64,000 nt of DNA from Sphaerochaetaceae bacterium. GTDB lineage: Bacteria > Spirochaetota > Spirochaetia > Sphaerochaetales > Sphaerochaetaceae. Location of the stretch: assembly GCA_028532765.1 (NCBI GenBank), contig JAQQAR010000015.1:62001-126000 (forward strand). Direction: 5' to 3'. Below are positions 50,265-59,790 of this stretch, piece after piece; position 1 is the stretch's first letter; every line of letters starts with the position of its first letter. The translations under genes were made by a program, and so were the position numbers. The notes under the pieces are model-generated. The model saw nothing but the letters and a program-made list of their open reading frames with translations, ran no database searches and was not told the DNA's origin.

Positions 50265-51560
50265 ATGCGAACTAGAGAAAAAACGATTGCGATTGTACTT
50301 GGCGGGGGAAAAGGTACCAGGCTGTACCCTCTCACCATGGATCGTGCCAAACCTGCAGTTCCCTTCGCTGGAAAGTACCGATTGGTGGATATTCCAATCT
50401 CCAATTGTATCAACAGTGAAATCAGGCAGATTTACATCCTCACCCAGTTCAACTCCGCCTCTCTTCACAACCATATCTCCAATACCTATATCTTCGATAC
50501 CTTTTCAAACGGGTTTGTCGAGATTCTTGCTGCAGAGCAGACTAATCAAACTGATACCTGGTACCAAGGTACCGCTGACGCTGTTCGTAAGAACTTGAAG
50601 CACTTCCACGACCAGAATGCCGACTACTACATCATTCTCAGTGGAGACCAACTCTACAGAATGGACCTTGGACAAATGCTCGACAGACATATCAAGAGCG
50701 GTGCAGAACTGACTATCGCATCCAAGCCCATCAGCAGAGAGCAGGCAACAGGGTTGGGTATAATCGGCTGCGACAAGGAAGGAATGATCACCGATTTCTA
50801 CGAGAAACCAGCTATCGACCTGGATATCAGTGAATACAAAGTTGGTGATGATTTCATGTTTTCTTCACTTGGAGTCCATGTAGGCCCAAGCAATGAGTAT
50901 CTTGCAAGTATGGGAATCTACATTTTCAATGCACAAACGATGGAAGAGGTTCTGAACAACGACAAGACGGATTTTGGAAAGGAAATCATACCCGATGTCA
51001 TCAAGCAGAGAAAGGTTGCCACCTACCTCTTTGATGGGTTTTGGGAGGATATTGGAACGATCAAGGCCTTCTACGAGACCAATCTCGACCTGGCTTCGAT
51101 CAACCCACAGTTCAACTTCTATGACGAAAGAATGCCGATCTACACCCACCGCAGACACTTGCCTGCTACGAAGGTGAATTTCTGCAATATCTCAAACTCA
51201 CTTACCAGTGAGGGATCGATCATAACCAATGCCTACATCGTAAACTCCATCATCGGTGTACGTACCATTATTGAGTCCGGTGCATCCCTTGATGGTGTCT
51301 ACTGCATGGGAGCTTCGTTCTATGAGACACAGGAACAGAAGGCCGAGAATGCGAAGAAAGGCATTCCCAACATAGGTATCGGCAGGGGAACCATTATCCG
51401 AAAGGCAATCATAGACCAGAATGCCCGAATCGGTGATGGATGCCGTATAGGAATTGATGACATCCCTCGCCAGGAAGGGGATTTTGCCATGTATTCCATT
51501 CATGATGGAATTATCGTCATCAACAAGAATGCCATTATCAAGAATGGAACGGTAATGTAA
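50265..51560 (+). CDS. glgC: Glucose-1-phosphate adenylyltransferase
   Basis: Makes ADP-glucose from ATP and glucose 1-phosphate, the controlled step of glycogen synthesis. The 431-residue protein opens with AIVLGGGKGTRLYPLT (residues 9-24) and RAKPAVPFAGKYRLVDIPIS, carries LSGDQLYRMD and ENPAIDLD-like FYEKPAIDLD, and ends with a left-handed beta-helix (IGRGTIIRKAIID). The full-length form is typical. It starts 1 base after the glgA stop. Confidence 0.96.
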   Translation: MRTREKTIAIVLGGGKGTRLYPLTMDRAKPAVPFAGKYRLVDIPISNCINSEIRQIYILTQFNSASLHNHISNTYIFDTFSNGFVEILAAEQTNQTDTWYQGTADAVRKNLKHFHDQNADYYIILSGDQLYRMDLGQMLDRHIKSGAELTIASKPISREQATGLGIIGCDKEGMITDFYEKPAIDLDISEYKVGDDFMFSSLGVHVGPSNEYLASMGIYIFNAQTMEEVLNNDKTDFGKEIIPDVIKQRKVATYLFDGFWEDIGTIKAFYETNLDLASINPQFNFYDERMPIYTHRRHLPATKVNFCNISNSLTSEGSIITNAYIVNSIIGVRTIIESGASLDGVYCMGASFYETQEQKAENAKKGIPNIGIGRGTIIRKAIIDQNARIGDGCRIGIDDIPRQEGDFAMYSIHDGIIVINKNAIIKNGTVM

Positions 51561-51581
51561 TAACAATCAGGTATTTCTACA

Positions 51582-51615
51582 CAGCGGAAGAGATTAATCT
51601 TCCGCTGTTTCTTTG
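51582..51615 (+). terminator. glgC terminator
   Basis: ACAGCGGAAGA pairs perfectly with TCTTCCGCTGT around GATTAA, followed by TTCTTTG. Confidence 0.82.
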
Positions 51616-51625
51616 TTTGTATGCT

Positions 51626-51654
51626 TTTCATAATCCGCTATACAGGCTATAATT
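51626..51654 (+). promoter_or_regulatory. Promoter of FGGY kinase gene
   Basis: TTTTCA (51626-51631) and a perfect TATAAT (51649-51654) with 17-base spacing, 18 bases before the ATG. Confidence 0.55.
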
Positions 51655-51671
51655 ATAGAAAGGAGTAGCAC

Positions 51672-53273
51672 ATGCTGAATAATGCAATTACACAAGAGAT
51701 TGTCAATGGCCAGACAATGCTCGGTATTGAACTTGGTTCCACGAGAATCAAGGCAGTTTTGATCAACTCGGAAAACCAGCCCATCGCCCAAGGGGGGCAT
51801 GACTGGAAAAACACCTTATTCAATGGAATCTGGACATATAGTCTTGAGGATGTATGGAAAGGCATCTCAACCTGCTTCGCCAACCTCCAGAAAGAGGTAC
51901 AAAGCAACTATGGTGTTCCACTGAAAAAACTAAAATCCATGGGTGTCAGTGCAATGATGCATGGCTATCTTGCCTTTGACGAAAAGGGACAACTCCTTGT
52001 CCCCTTCAGAACCTGGAGAAATACGATTACCGCCAAGGCCGCAGAAGAATTGAGTGACCTCTTCGATTATCCTGTTCCAGAGCGCTGGTCCATCAGCCAC
52101 CTCTATCATGCCATTCTCAGTGGAGAAGAACATGTAGGAGATATATCCTTTCTCACCACCCTTGCTGGATACGTTCACTGGCAGCTTACCGGAGAGAAAG
52201 TACTGGGTATTGGTGATGCTTCAGGTATGTTCCCGATTGATACAGCAAGCGGACACTATGACACTGAAATGCTTGATCGATTTGCAGACAAGATCCAAGA
52301 TCGGAAATACCCTTGGGATTTAATCTCCATTCTACCTTCCATTTTACCGGCAGGGGATCAAGCAGGCGTATTGAGTAAGCAAGGTGCTGCCTTGATCGAC
52401 CCAAGTGGTATGCTTGAAGCAGGTACCCCACTCTGCCCTCCCGAGGGAGATGCAGGTACTGGAATGGTTGCAACCAATTCTGTGGCAAAGCGAACAGGTA
52501 ATGTGTCAGCTGGTACTTCCGTATTTGCCATGATTGTCCTGGAGAAGCCTCTTTCCAAGAGCTACAACAAGTTCATTGACCTGGTCACCACCCCGGATGG
52601 GTCACTGGTGGCAATGAGCCATGGCAATAACTGCACCGGAGAGTATGATGCATGGATGCGATTGTTCAATGAGGTTGTTGAAACCCTTGGCTTCTCAGTT
52701 TCCAAGGGAGCGTTTTATGACAAGCTCCTCTTCAAGGCACTGGAAGGTGACAAGGATTGTGGCGGACTCCTGCCGTACAACTACATCAGCGGAGAAACCA
52801 TGACTGATATCAATGAAGGACGACCGCTCTTTGTCAGGGAGACCAAGAACTCCTTCACCCTTGCTAATTTCATGCGTTCCCAACTCTTCACTGCACTTGG
52901 GGTACTAAGAATCGGCATGGATATTCTCTTTGAAGAGGAACATGTTGCTATCGACGCCATCAACGGTCATGGTGGATTCTTCAAGACAGCGGAAGTTGGA
53001 CAAAAGATGATGGCAAGTGCTCTACATACACCTATTTCTGTGTTGAAGACCGCTGGAGAAGGTGGAGCATGGGGCATCGCTCTGCTTGCTGCCTATATGG
53101 CCCAAAAGAAGGATGAGACCCTCTCTGAATACCTTGATTCAAAGGTATTTGCCTCTGCTGAGGTAACGACCATTGAACCGACTGAAGAGGATATTGCTGG
53201 CTTCAATGCATTCCTTGCACGATACAAGCAGGGTCTTCCTGTTGAAAAGGCTGCAGTAGCACATCTTAAATAA
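51672..53273 (+). CDS. FGGY-family pentulose kinase, likely ribulokinase
   Basis: A 533-residue sugar kinase. [15 protein letters not shown] (about residue 17) is the phosphate-1 loop of the FGGY fold, [17 protein letters not shown] and [26 protein letters not shown] follow, and [19 protein letters not shown] with [16 protein letters not shown] forms the adenosine pocket. Because it faces araA with a shared terminator, L-ribulose is the likely substrate; it is not the classical AraB type, and xylulokinase activity is possible. GAAAGGAG precedes the ATG. I see no copy of the LacI-type operator in its promoter. Confidence 0.85.
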   Translation: MLNNAITQEIVNGQTMLGIELGSTRIKAVLINSENQPIAQGGHDWKNTLFNGIWTYSLEDVWKGISTCFANLQKEVQSNYGVPLKKLKSMGVSAMMHGYLAFDEKGQLLVPFRTWRNTITAKAAEELSDLFDYPVPERWSISHLYHAILSGEEHVGDISFLTTLAGYVHWQLTGEKVLGIGDASGMFPIDTASGHYDTEMLDRFADKIQDRKYPWDLISILPSILPAGDQAGVLSKQGAALIDPSGMLEAGTPLCPPEGDAGTGMVATNSVAKRTGNVSAGTSVFAMIVLEKPLSKSYNKFIDLVTTPDGSLVAMSHGNNCTGEYDAWMRLFNEVVETLGFSVSKGAFYDKLLFKALEGDKDCGGLLPYNYISGETMTDINEGRPLFVRETKNSFTLANFMRSQLFTALGVLRIGMDILFEEEHVAIDAINGHGGFFKTAEVGQKMMASALHTPISVLKTAGEGGAWGIALLAAYMAQKKDETLSEYLDSKVFASAEVTTIEPTEEDIAGFNAFLARYKQGLPVEKAAVAHLK

Positions 53274-53293
53274 CTGAGAGCATAAATGCATTA

Positions 53294-53325
53294 AAGAGGT
53301 CGATTCCTAATGGAGTCGACCTCTT
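53294..53325. terminator. Bidirectional terminator, kinase and araA
   Basis: A 14-pair stem (AAGAGGTCGATTCC with GGAGTCGACCTCTT, one G-T) around TAAT, with A-rich and T-rich flanks (TTCTTATTATC on the right). It serves both convergent genes. Confidence 0.88.
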
Positions 53326-53349
53326 CTTATTATCTATTGCCTATCTCTG

Positions 53350-54834
53350 TTACTTGAGCTTCCAAGCAAGATCGGAAAGGAACAGCTGCTGCTTCATTGA
53401 AGCAACGGTAACATCCTTATGGATATGTACGAATTCAATACCCATGATCTCACACCAATCCTCCAACATCTCTGCTGTGGCATCATAACTCAGCACTGCA
53501 TGGTGGGCACCGCCGGCAAGCATCCAAAGATGTGCTGCCTGGTATAAATCTGGTTCGGGTTTCCACATGACTCTTGCAACAGGAAGGTTCGGCATCTTAT
53601 AGATTGGCTTCACCACCTCGATCTCGTTCACTATCAGTCGCAGGCGTCCCCCCATGTCAATCAGGGATGCAAGGACTGCTCTCCCTGGATGTCCTTCAAA
53701 GACAAGACGGGCAGGGGGTTCCTTCCCCCCGATACCTAGTTCATGGACCTCAATCCGTGCTTTCTCTTTGGTGATGGTAGGACAGATCTCGAGCATATGC
53801 GCTCCAAGTGAGAGCTCATTGCCTTTCTCCATATGGTAGGTATAGTCTTCCATGAAGGTAGTACCACCTTCCATACCTTCGGTCATCCTCTTTACCAAGC
53901 TGGTCATGGCAGAAACTTTCCAGTCCCCTTCCCCACCGTAGCCGTATCCTTCGGCCATCAGATCCTGACTCGCAAGACCAGGCAACTGGCGCATAGCCTG
54001 CAGGTCCTCGAATGTATTTGAGAAAGCAGAGATTCCTTCCCGCTCGAAGAAATGTCGCATGGCGACCTCTTCCCGTGCCTGGTAACGAACGGTTTCCAAA
54101 TCCTTGGTGGTAAACACATACTTCTCTGTATATGCATCCATCTGGGCGTCCACCTCAGCATCAGTGACCGCTTCGATCTCCTTGATCAAGTCACCTACAC
54201 CCCAAGTATTCACCTGCCAGCCGAGCTGCATTTGCACCCCGACCTTATCACCTTCAGTGACTGCTACATTTCTCATATTGTCACCGAATCGCATCACCTT
54301 CAGCTTCCTGCTCTCTATTGCACCAATTGCTGAACGCATCCAGGAACCAAGCTTTTTCTGGACTTCATCATCTTCCCAGAACCCAGTGATGATCTTTCGA
54401 CCCATACGCATCCTGGCAGCAATGAATCCATGTTCACGGTCCCCATGGGCAGACTGATTCAGATTCATGAAATCCATATCAATTTCCGTATCGGGTATCA
54501 TGCGATTGAACTGGGTATGGAGATGGCAATACGGCTTCTGCAACAGGGAAAAACCATTGATCCACATCTTTGATGGGGAAAAGGTGTGCATCCAGGTGAT
54601 GATCCCTGCACAGGTATCATCATAATTTGCGTCCTTGATGCATTGCTCAATCTCTTCAGGAGTCTTGAGTGTCGCCTTGTACACAACCTTGCAAGGCAGC
54701 TTACCAGAAGCATTCAATCCCTCCACCATCTGCTGTGCATGACTTGCTACTTCATTGAGTGTCTCTGGTCCATACAGGAACTGTGATCCTACCAAAAACC
54801 AGAACTCATACATATCAATTGATTTTCTTTGCAT
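53350..54834 (-). CDS. araA: L-arabinose isomerase
   Basis: Interconverts L-arabinose and L-ribulose. The 494-residue protein begins MQRKSIDMYEFWFLVGSQFLYG, with WMHTFSPSKMWINGF, the metal-site Glu in EGYGYGGEGDWKV and MEDYTYHM, and HMLEICPT with the metal His; these are all AraA landmarks and the length is standard. The ATG at 54834 has AAGGGGG ahead. It diverges from the LacI-type regulator, with matching operator-like sites before each gene. Confidence 0.96.
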   Translation of the reverse strand: MQRKSIDMYEFWFLVGSQFLYGPETLNEVASHAQQMVEGLNASGKLPCKVVYKATLKTPEEIEQCIKDANYDDTCAGIITWMHTFSPSKMWINGFSLLQKPYCHLHTQFNRMIPDTEIDMDFMNLNQSAHGDREHGFIAARMRMGRKIITGFWEDDEVQKKLGSWMRSAIGAIESRKLKVMRFGDNMRNVAVTEGDKVGVQMQLGWQVNTWGVGDLIKEIEAVTDAEVDAQMDAYTEKYVFTTKDLETVRYQAREEVAMRHFFEREGISAFSNTFEDLQAMRQLPGLASQDLMAEGYGYGGEGDWKVSAMTSLVKRMTEGMEGGTTFMEDYTYHMEKGNELSLGAHMLEICPTITKEKARIEVHELGIGGKEPPARLVFEGHPGRAVLASLIDMGGRLRLIVNEIEVVKPIYKMPNLPVARVMWKPEPDLYQAAHLWMLAGGAHHAVLSYDATAEMLEDWCEIMGIEFVHIHKDVTVASMKQQLFLSDLAWKLK

Positions 54835-54878
54835 GGTTGCCCCCTTAAGCTCATTGCATAAGAACGATATAAAACGAT

Positions 54879-54894
54879 GCGTTAACGTAAACGC
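54879..54894. promoter_or_regulatory. Operator-like site before araA
   Basis: GCGTTAACGTAAACGC is a near-perfect palindrome of LacI-family type (arms GCGTT and AACGC). Twelve of 16 bases recur at 55030 before the regulator gene. Confidence 0.55.
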
Positions 54895-55029
54895 AAATAT
54901 GATTCCATTGTTATCTCTGAATGCAATTCTGTCAAGTAACAAACAGAAAAACCTGTAATATCGCTGAATGAATGGAAATATGTCGGACCGTTTCTATTCA
55001 CCTATAAGATGATATGCTATACTGCATCT

Positions 55030-55045
55030 GCGTTATCGTTAACCA
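55030..55045. promoter_or_regulatory. Operator-like site before LacI-type regulator
   Basis: GCGTTATCGTTAACCA, a weaker copy of the site at 54879, 39 bases before the regulator ATG, which suits autoregulation. Confidence 0.5.
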
Positions 55046-55083
55046 ATTATATTCTGAAAATCATATTGATGAGCAGGGGACTT

Positions 55084-56121
55084 ATGACTATATCTGAGAT
55101 TGCCAAACTAGCGAATGTTTCAATAGGGACCGTCGACCGGGTACTCCATAAAAGAGGAAGGGTTGCTCCCAAGACTGTCGAGAAAGTGATGAGTATCATC
55201 GATGAGCACGGATACCAGCCAAACACCTATGCAAGAAACCTCAAGCTGAGCAAGCAATTTACCATTGGTGTGCTTCTGCCACTTCTCCACAGCGAATATG
55301 GTTATTGGAATCTGATGTACGAAGGAATCCTGAAAGCAGCAAAGGAACTGTCCCCCCTCGCTGTAACTATTGATATGCTTGAATTTGACAGGACAAAGGA
55401 AGGATCACTATTGGCACAGGGTAGACGAATCCTGGAAAAGCCAATTGATGCACTACTACTCGCCCCTGTCGTCCCTGCAGAGGCAGAAGCCTTGCTTGCT
55501 GACTACCCTACCCTCGATTATGCATTCATCGACAGCCCACTCCCTGATTCAGCACCAGTGTGCAGCGTTATCCAGAACCCGTACCAAGGCGGATACGTTG
55601 CAGGCAGGATGATGCATCTACTGCAGCCTAATGGAGGCACACTGCTTGCAGTACAAACCCATCGTGCTGCATACAACTCGGCTGAGCGAGTACGAGGTTT
55701 TCTCAGCTACTTTTCAGATAAACCCGGTTATACAACATATGATATGGAAATTCATTTTGGAGGAGAGGATCCACTAGGAGAACTTGACACGTTTTACAGA
55801 AACCACCCTGACATGAGTGGTATCTTTGTGGTCAATGATGCAATTCACAGAGTAGCGGAACTCGTGGTACAACTTGGGAGGAAAAGTCAGACTGTCATGG
55901 TTGGATACGATGCTATCGCACAAAATTGCAAGGCCATGAAAAACAAACATGTCGATTGTTTGCTCTCCCAGCGCCCAGAGTACCAGGGGTATACGGCCAT
56001 CTACCAGCTGTATCGAAAGGGGTTGCTGAACCAGCTGCCCGAAACTACCATTTGTGTTCCAATCGATATTATCCTACCTGAGAATGTAATGCCCGAACAA
56101 GAAATCTGTCTTAAGCCGTAA
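55084..56121 (+). CDS. LacI-family regulator of arabinose genes
   Basis: A 345-residue transcription factor. Residues 1-50 are the LacI helix-turn-helix and hinge: MTISEIAKLANVSIGTVDRV, then HGYQPNTYARNLKLSK. The rest is a periplasmic-binding-like sugar-sensing domain (TIGVLLPLLHSEYGYWNLMY, DALLLAPVVPAEAEAL, NPYQGGYVAGRMM). In place of the usual VSRVLN the second helix has GTVDRVLHKRGRV, as in a subgroup of these regulators. Position suggests control of araA by arabinose or a derivative. The ATG at 55084 follows AGGGGA. Confidence 0.88.
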   Translation: MTISEIAKLANVSIGTVDRVLHKRGRVAPKTVEKVMSIIDEHGYQPNTYARNLKLSKQFTIGVLLPLLHSEYGYWNLMYEGILKAAKELSPLAVTIDMLEFDRTKEGSLLAQGRRILEKPIDALLLAPVVPAEAEALLADYPTLDYAFIDSPLPDSAPVCSVIQNPYQGGYVAGRMMHLLQPNGGTLLAVQTHRAAYNSAERVRGFLSYFSDKPGYTTYDMEIHFGGEDPLGELDTFYRNHPDMSGIFVVNDAIHRVAELVVQLGRKSQTVMVGYDAIAQNCKAMKNKHVDCLLSQRPEYQGYTAIYQLYRKGLLNQLPETTICVPIDIILPENVMPEQEICLKP

Positions 56122-56215
56122 GACTAGTTCATCTGCTCGACTGTTATGGTATAGGCTCGTGTAGCACAATGCTCTTCTACATGGAGGACCAAGCTCTGTT
56201 TATCCTACAGACAAC

Positions 56216-57226
56216 CTATGCTTCTTCGCTTTTCTTCTCTTCCCGTTTGGTTATCTCTTCTTCCAACACCTTGATCTGTTTCTCCAGCTTCTCTTTCGTG
56301 GTCTTGGTAGCTCCCTCGAGTTTCTTGGTTGCTTTTTCCAGCTGTTGTTTTAGATCTTCTATGGATTGTGCCTCATCTGCCTTGTCGAAGGCTACCTTCT
56401 CAGCAGCAATTGTCTCTTTGGTCGGTTTCTCCTTCTTGGTTGAAACCTTTGGGAGGTATAAGCTGTCCTTCTCCAGCTCTCTTCTATCATTCAGTGCAGG
56501 GGACGCAATCTCTATCCCTCGTTCACAGAAAACATCCAGAACCGTCTTATGAAGCTCACTGAGCTTACTCAATCTCTCCCCTGACTCTTTAAGAAGTCCA
56601 TACAAACGATAGGAGATGGCATGGTCAAGGAAGGCTTCAATGAACACAAATCCATCAGTGAGTCCACATTGACTCGAGGCTTCCAGTAAGGCCTCCTCTA
56701 CTTCTGTTCTGCTCACTGTATACCCGATGGAAACTGCGAGGTTGATAAAGGTCCCATCCCTTCTCGTTACATGCACAGATTGTTGGACCAGATAGAGATT
56801 GGGAAGACTTACCACATCACGGTTGATCAACTGGATTTCAGTATGGAAAATCGCTAAGTCGGTAACGCGACCCACCAATGTCCCAACTTCGATAAAATCA
56901 CCACCGCGGAATTCACCCGTAACACGGAGCATGAGCCCTGCCATGGCATTGCTTACCAGGGTTGTCGAGGAGAGCGCTATGATTGCACTGAGCAATATGC
57001 CCAAGACACTGAGTATCTGGTTTTTCACCTCATTGTGGATGGGGAGAAATGCGATGGACATGAACAGTCCGACCAGAACGATCAAAAACACCAGAAACTG
57101 GCGTTGGTATGGCCAACGTTTTGAACTTTCCACGGTCTTTCTGAATAGAAAATGAATTACTACCACCAGGATAATGGTACCGAAAACTGCAATAATCGTG
57201 CTGGTGTAAGAACCTAAAACGTCCAT
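56216..57226 (-). CDS. MscS-family mechanosensitive channel
   Basis: A 336-residue inner-membrane channel that opens under hypo-osmotic tension in characterised relatives. Three hydrophobic helices lie in residues 5-110; the pore-lining helix is LVSNAMAGLMLRVTG, followed by the beta domain FRGGDFIEVGTLVGRVTDL. The C-terminal 65 residues form a Lys/Glu-rich coiled coil (DLKQQLEKATKKLEGATK) not present in MscS itself. GAGGAGG precedes the ATG at 57226. It is downstream of the Nudix gene in the same direction. Confidence 0.9.
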   Translation of the reverse strand: MDVLGSYTSTIIAVFGTIILVVVIHFLFRKTVESSKRWPYQRQFLVFLIVLVGLFMSIAFLPIHNEVKNQILSVLGILLSAIIALSSTTLVSNAMAGLMLRVTGEFRGGDFIEVGTLVGRVTDLAIFHTEIQLINRDVVSLPNLYLVQQSVHVTRRDGTFINLAVSIGYTVSRTEVEEALLEASSQCGLTDGFVFIEAFLDHAISYRLYGLLKESGERLSKLSELHKTVLDVFCERGIEIASPALNDRRELEKDSLYLPKVSTKKEKPTKETIAAEKVAFDKADEAQSIEDLKQQLEKATKKLEGATKTTKEKLEKQIKVLEEEITKREEKKSEEA

Positions 57227-57242
57227 AGCAACCTCCTCGTGG

Positions 57243-57647
57243 TTATCCCTTGTTGGATTCAACGGAAAGCAATGTCTTTATGATCTCCTGGTCACTTGGT
57301 GCAAAATCATACGATGGCAGATCTTGCAAGGTAACCCAGCGAAACTCACTATGAACCAATAGATCAAGATGGCCTATGGGGGGAGCAGAAACCAAGTAAG
57401 CCTTCAGATGATACAGTGTGTCCTTGTTGATAAAATCATGTGAGTGAATAAGAGGGCCTACAGAGACTGATAGACCAAGTTCCTCCTGGAATTCTCGTAT
57501 AAGTGTCTCCTCTTCAGTTTCCGTATAGCGGTTCTTCCCACCAGGAAACTCCCAGAGCCCCCCAATAGATCCTTTTTCCTCTCTTTTTGCAACAAGGTAC
57601 TTTCCCTCTTGTACCAAGATTCCCGCTGTCGTTACTCGCTCCTGCAT
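57243..57647 (-). CDS. Nudix hydrolase (MutT-like)
   Basis: A 134-residue Nudix protein. The Nudix box is complete: GKNRYTETEEETLIREFQEE followed by LGL (about residues 36-58), fitting GX5EX7REUXEEXGU. WEFPGGK just before it is typical of MutT/8-oxo-dGTP diphosphatases, which clean oxidised nucleotides, but other (deoxy)nucleotide substrates are possible. It lies 16 bases before mscS and 10 bases after the membrane-protein gene. Confidence 0.9.
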   Translation of the reverse strand: MQERVTTAGILVQEGKYLVAKREEKGSIGGLWEFPGGKNRYTETEEETLIREFQEELGLSVSVGPLIHSHDFINKDTLYHLKAYLVSAPPIGHLDLLVHSEFRWVTLQDLPSYDFAPSDQEIIKTLLSVESNKG

Positions 57648-57657
57648 ACAAATCCTC

Positions 57658-58080
57658 CTACAGCAAAACCAACTGAGGTACCAAAAAATGGACTATTGCT
57701 ACCACAACAGTCAAGAATCCTACATTTCGCTTATTCTGTTCCATATAGCGCCCCGTTGCATCCAACACCGAGTCTTCATCATTACGATTGCCATCTTCCA
57801 AACCCCTTATAGACCTGAATACATAGTAGAGCATAAGAGAGAAGATATTGAGCATGGGAACAAAATCCCCAAGGAATACCGGGCCTGGATCCATGGGGAA
57901 GAATCCAAGACCGAGCGTGATCACCATACCCAAGATAATGAGCAATCTTCTCAATGCTCTCTTGGTCCTGAAGGCATAACGCATTGACAACAACAATGCA
58001 AAGGAAAGCCCATAACTGTCAGCCAGCAAGATTCCCGCCCCAAACAGCAGGTAGGCTATGGCTAGTACATAGAGCTGCAT
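57658..58080 (-). CDS. Hypothetical membrane protein
   Basis: A 140-residue protein I do not recognise. Hydrophobic segments at about residues 3-30, 45-65, 72-92 and 118-138 suggest four membrane spans; the loop after the third span (RSIRGLEDGNRNDEDSVLD) is charged. The ATG at 58080 overlaps the last base of the NAD(P)HX-repair gene stop (TGATG), with AGGAGG ahead, so the two are coupled. Confidence 0.75.
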   Translation of the reverse strand: MQLYVLAIAYLLFGAGILLADSYGLSFALLLSMRYAFRTKRALRRLLIILGMVITLGLGFFPMDPGPVFLGDFVPMLNIFSLMLYYVFRSIRGLEDGNRNDEDSVLDATGRYMEQNKRNVGFLTVVVAIVHFLVPQLVLL

Positions 58081-59582
58081 CACCGTTCAGCCTCCTGGGT
58101 AGCCCTTCCTACAAAGGAGATGAGTGTTTCACTGTCATAGTATCCATACTGGGCTGCTGCAAGGCTTCCTGCTCGCTGATGGATCAAGGTACCTTCAAGC
58201 GCTACCTGATTACAATCACGAAGTTTTGGAAGCAAGGCAACAAGAATGCCTGCAAGGACATCACCGCTTCCAGCAACCCCCAAGGATGGGTTGTTCCCCT
58301 CCACTACCACAGTCTGCTTTCCAGGAGAAGCTACATATACCAACTGACTTTTCACCACAAGTGTGGCATCAAGGTGATTGGCAGTACGCTCCAGGACATG
58401 GAAGAATGAAGAGGGAGTATCATCCTTGGCCACCTCGTATGCATCATCAGGAAAGAGCGCCGACACAAGCGTCCTGAGCTCCCCCAGATGAGGGGTAAGT
58501 ATCATGGGGCCATGGGATGACAGCTTTCCTTGCTTTACTATTGACGCATAGGCCCTGATCCCGTCGGCATCAAGAACCATGGGTAATCCTGAGGCTAGAA
58601 GCTTCTCCAACAGGGCTTCCCTTCCCTCTCCCCACCCTGGTCCGGCTAGAATTGCATCGAACCTCTCCAGGTTCTGTCCTTCATACACCTGTACCATAAC
58701 GGAAGCTGATTCACATGAAGCCACCGGGTACACTTCCTCGTCACAAAACAAGGTTACCAATCCTGCCCTTGAGGAAAAAGCGGTACGAGCGGATAGACGA
58801 GCGGCACCAGTGTACTGTTTGCTCCCTCCAAAAATCGCTATATGGCCTCTCGTGGACTTGTATTCATTCAGAGCAAGTGATGGCAGCGTTGCACTTACAC
58901 GCTCACAAAGCAGTGCAGTTGCTTCACACCGATCGAGGAGAAATGAAGGAAAGGAAGGATTCACCAAGATAATACGCCCACAGGAAGCCCTGTTTGCAGG
59001 GTGGTACATTGCCACCTTCTCCAGGCCCATCGTTACGGTCATGTCTGCGTGTATATGTACCGAAGAGACAGGAACATCATCTCCTACAGCACTGGGAATA
59101 TCGATGGACAATCGTTTTGCAGGACTCTGATTCGCTTGCTCAACCAAGACTTGCAGGGATTCCTTCAACGGTCCTTTCAGGCCTGTACCTACTAAGCCAT
59201 CCACAATCCAGGAAGCATTCTCAAATAATGCATGCCGATCAGAATCATGTGCAGCATCCCAGTCAAACCGGGGGATCATAGAGGCTTCGGCAATACTTCG
59301 TTGAACCTCACAAGATGGTGAGATATGTGCCCCGGCATAAACCAATAGCATGTTATGAAAGCCATCATTGTAGGCATAACGGGCAACTACCAAGGCATCG
59401 CCACCATTATTGCCACCACCACAGAGAAAAATCAGACGGTCAGTTGTCTCAATATGTGATTTCCACTTCTGGTAAATCTGCAACCCAGCACTCTCCATCA
59501 AACAGAGAGCGGGTATTTTAGCCTGGCTTTGGGCCTTTGCATCAATGTCAGAAACCTCACTGGAGGGTACAAGTCTTTTCAT
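58080..59582 (-). CDS. Bifunctional NAD(P)HX epimerase/dehydratase
   Basis: Repairs hydrated NADH and NADPH: the N-terminal YjeF_N domain (about 1-215; FLCGGGNNGGDALVVARYA) epimerises, and the C-terminal ribokinase-like domain (about 225-500; HIAIFGGSKQYTGAARLSA, GVAGSGDVLAGILVALL with the catalytic Asp) dehydrates with ADP. The 500-residue fused form is common. The ATG at 59582 begins MKRLVPSSEV; the ribosome site is weak (GTGAG). It is divergent from the thiamine importer and first in a leftward run through the membrane protein, Nudix and MscS genes. Confidence 0.93.
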   Translation of the reverse strand: MKRLVPSSEVSDIDAKAQSQAKIPALCLMESAGLQIYQKWKSHIETTDRLIFLCGGGNNGGDALVVARYAYNDGFHNMLLVYAGAHISPSCEVQRSIAEASMIPRFDWDAAHDSDRHALFENASWIVDGLVGTGLKGPLKESLQVLVEQANQSPAKRLSIDIPSAVGDDVPVSSVHIHADMTVTMGLEKVAMYHPANRASCGRIILVNPSFPSFLLDRCEATALLCERVSATLPSLALNEYKSTRGHIAIFGGSKQYTGAARLSARTAFSSRAGLVTLFCDEEVYPVASCESASVMVQVYEGQNLERFDAILAGPGWGEGREALLEKLLASGLPMVLDADGIRAYASIVKQGKLSSHGPMILTPHLGELRTLVSALFPDDAYEVAKDDTPSSFFHVLERTANHLDATLVVKSQLVYVASPGKQTVVVEGNNPSLGVAGSGDVLAGILVALLPKLRDCNQVALEGTLIHQRAGSLAAAQYGYYDSETLISFVGRATQEAER

Positions 59583-59629
59583 AATTCTCACTGTACATGA
59601 GCGAACGACAGCGGTCAACAGAACGTATA

Positions 59630-59658
59630 TTGACAGTTTCTTCTCATCCCGTTAGGCT
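59630..59658 (+). promoter_or_regulatory. Promoter of thiamine importer operon
   Basis: A perfect TTGACA (59630-59635), 17 bases, then TAGGCT (59653-59658), placing the transcript start just at the riboswitch. Confidence 0.6.
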
Positions 59659-59662
59659 AAAG

Positions 59663-59736
59663 ACGTCCTGGGGTGGCCTCTTGGCCTGAGATTACACCCG
59701 TTAACCTGATCTGGATTATACCAGCGGAGGGAGACA
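59663..59736 (+). ncRNA. TPP riboswitch (THI element)
   Basis: The conserved core is all present: CTGGGGTGGCC, GGCCTGAGATTACACCC, then AACCTGATCTGGATTATACC and AGCGGAGGGA, with a closing stem GTCCT/AGAC. This binds thiamine pyrophosphate. No terminator hairpin follows in the 54 bases before thiB, so control of translation start is more likely than of termination. Confidence 0.95.
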
Positions 59737-59790
59737 GTCATATCTTACAAAATCAATCCCCATGGCAGACTAAATTATATGGAGGTGCTT

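Noticed and set aside
54879-55045. Origin or partition-type repeats in the araA-regulator gap
   Set aside because: The repeated sequences fit LacI-family operators placed before both genes, which is a simpler explanation.
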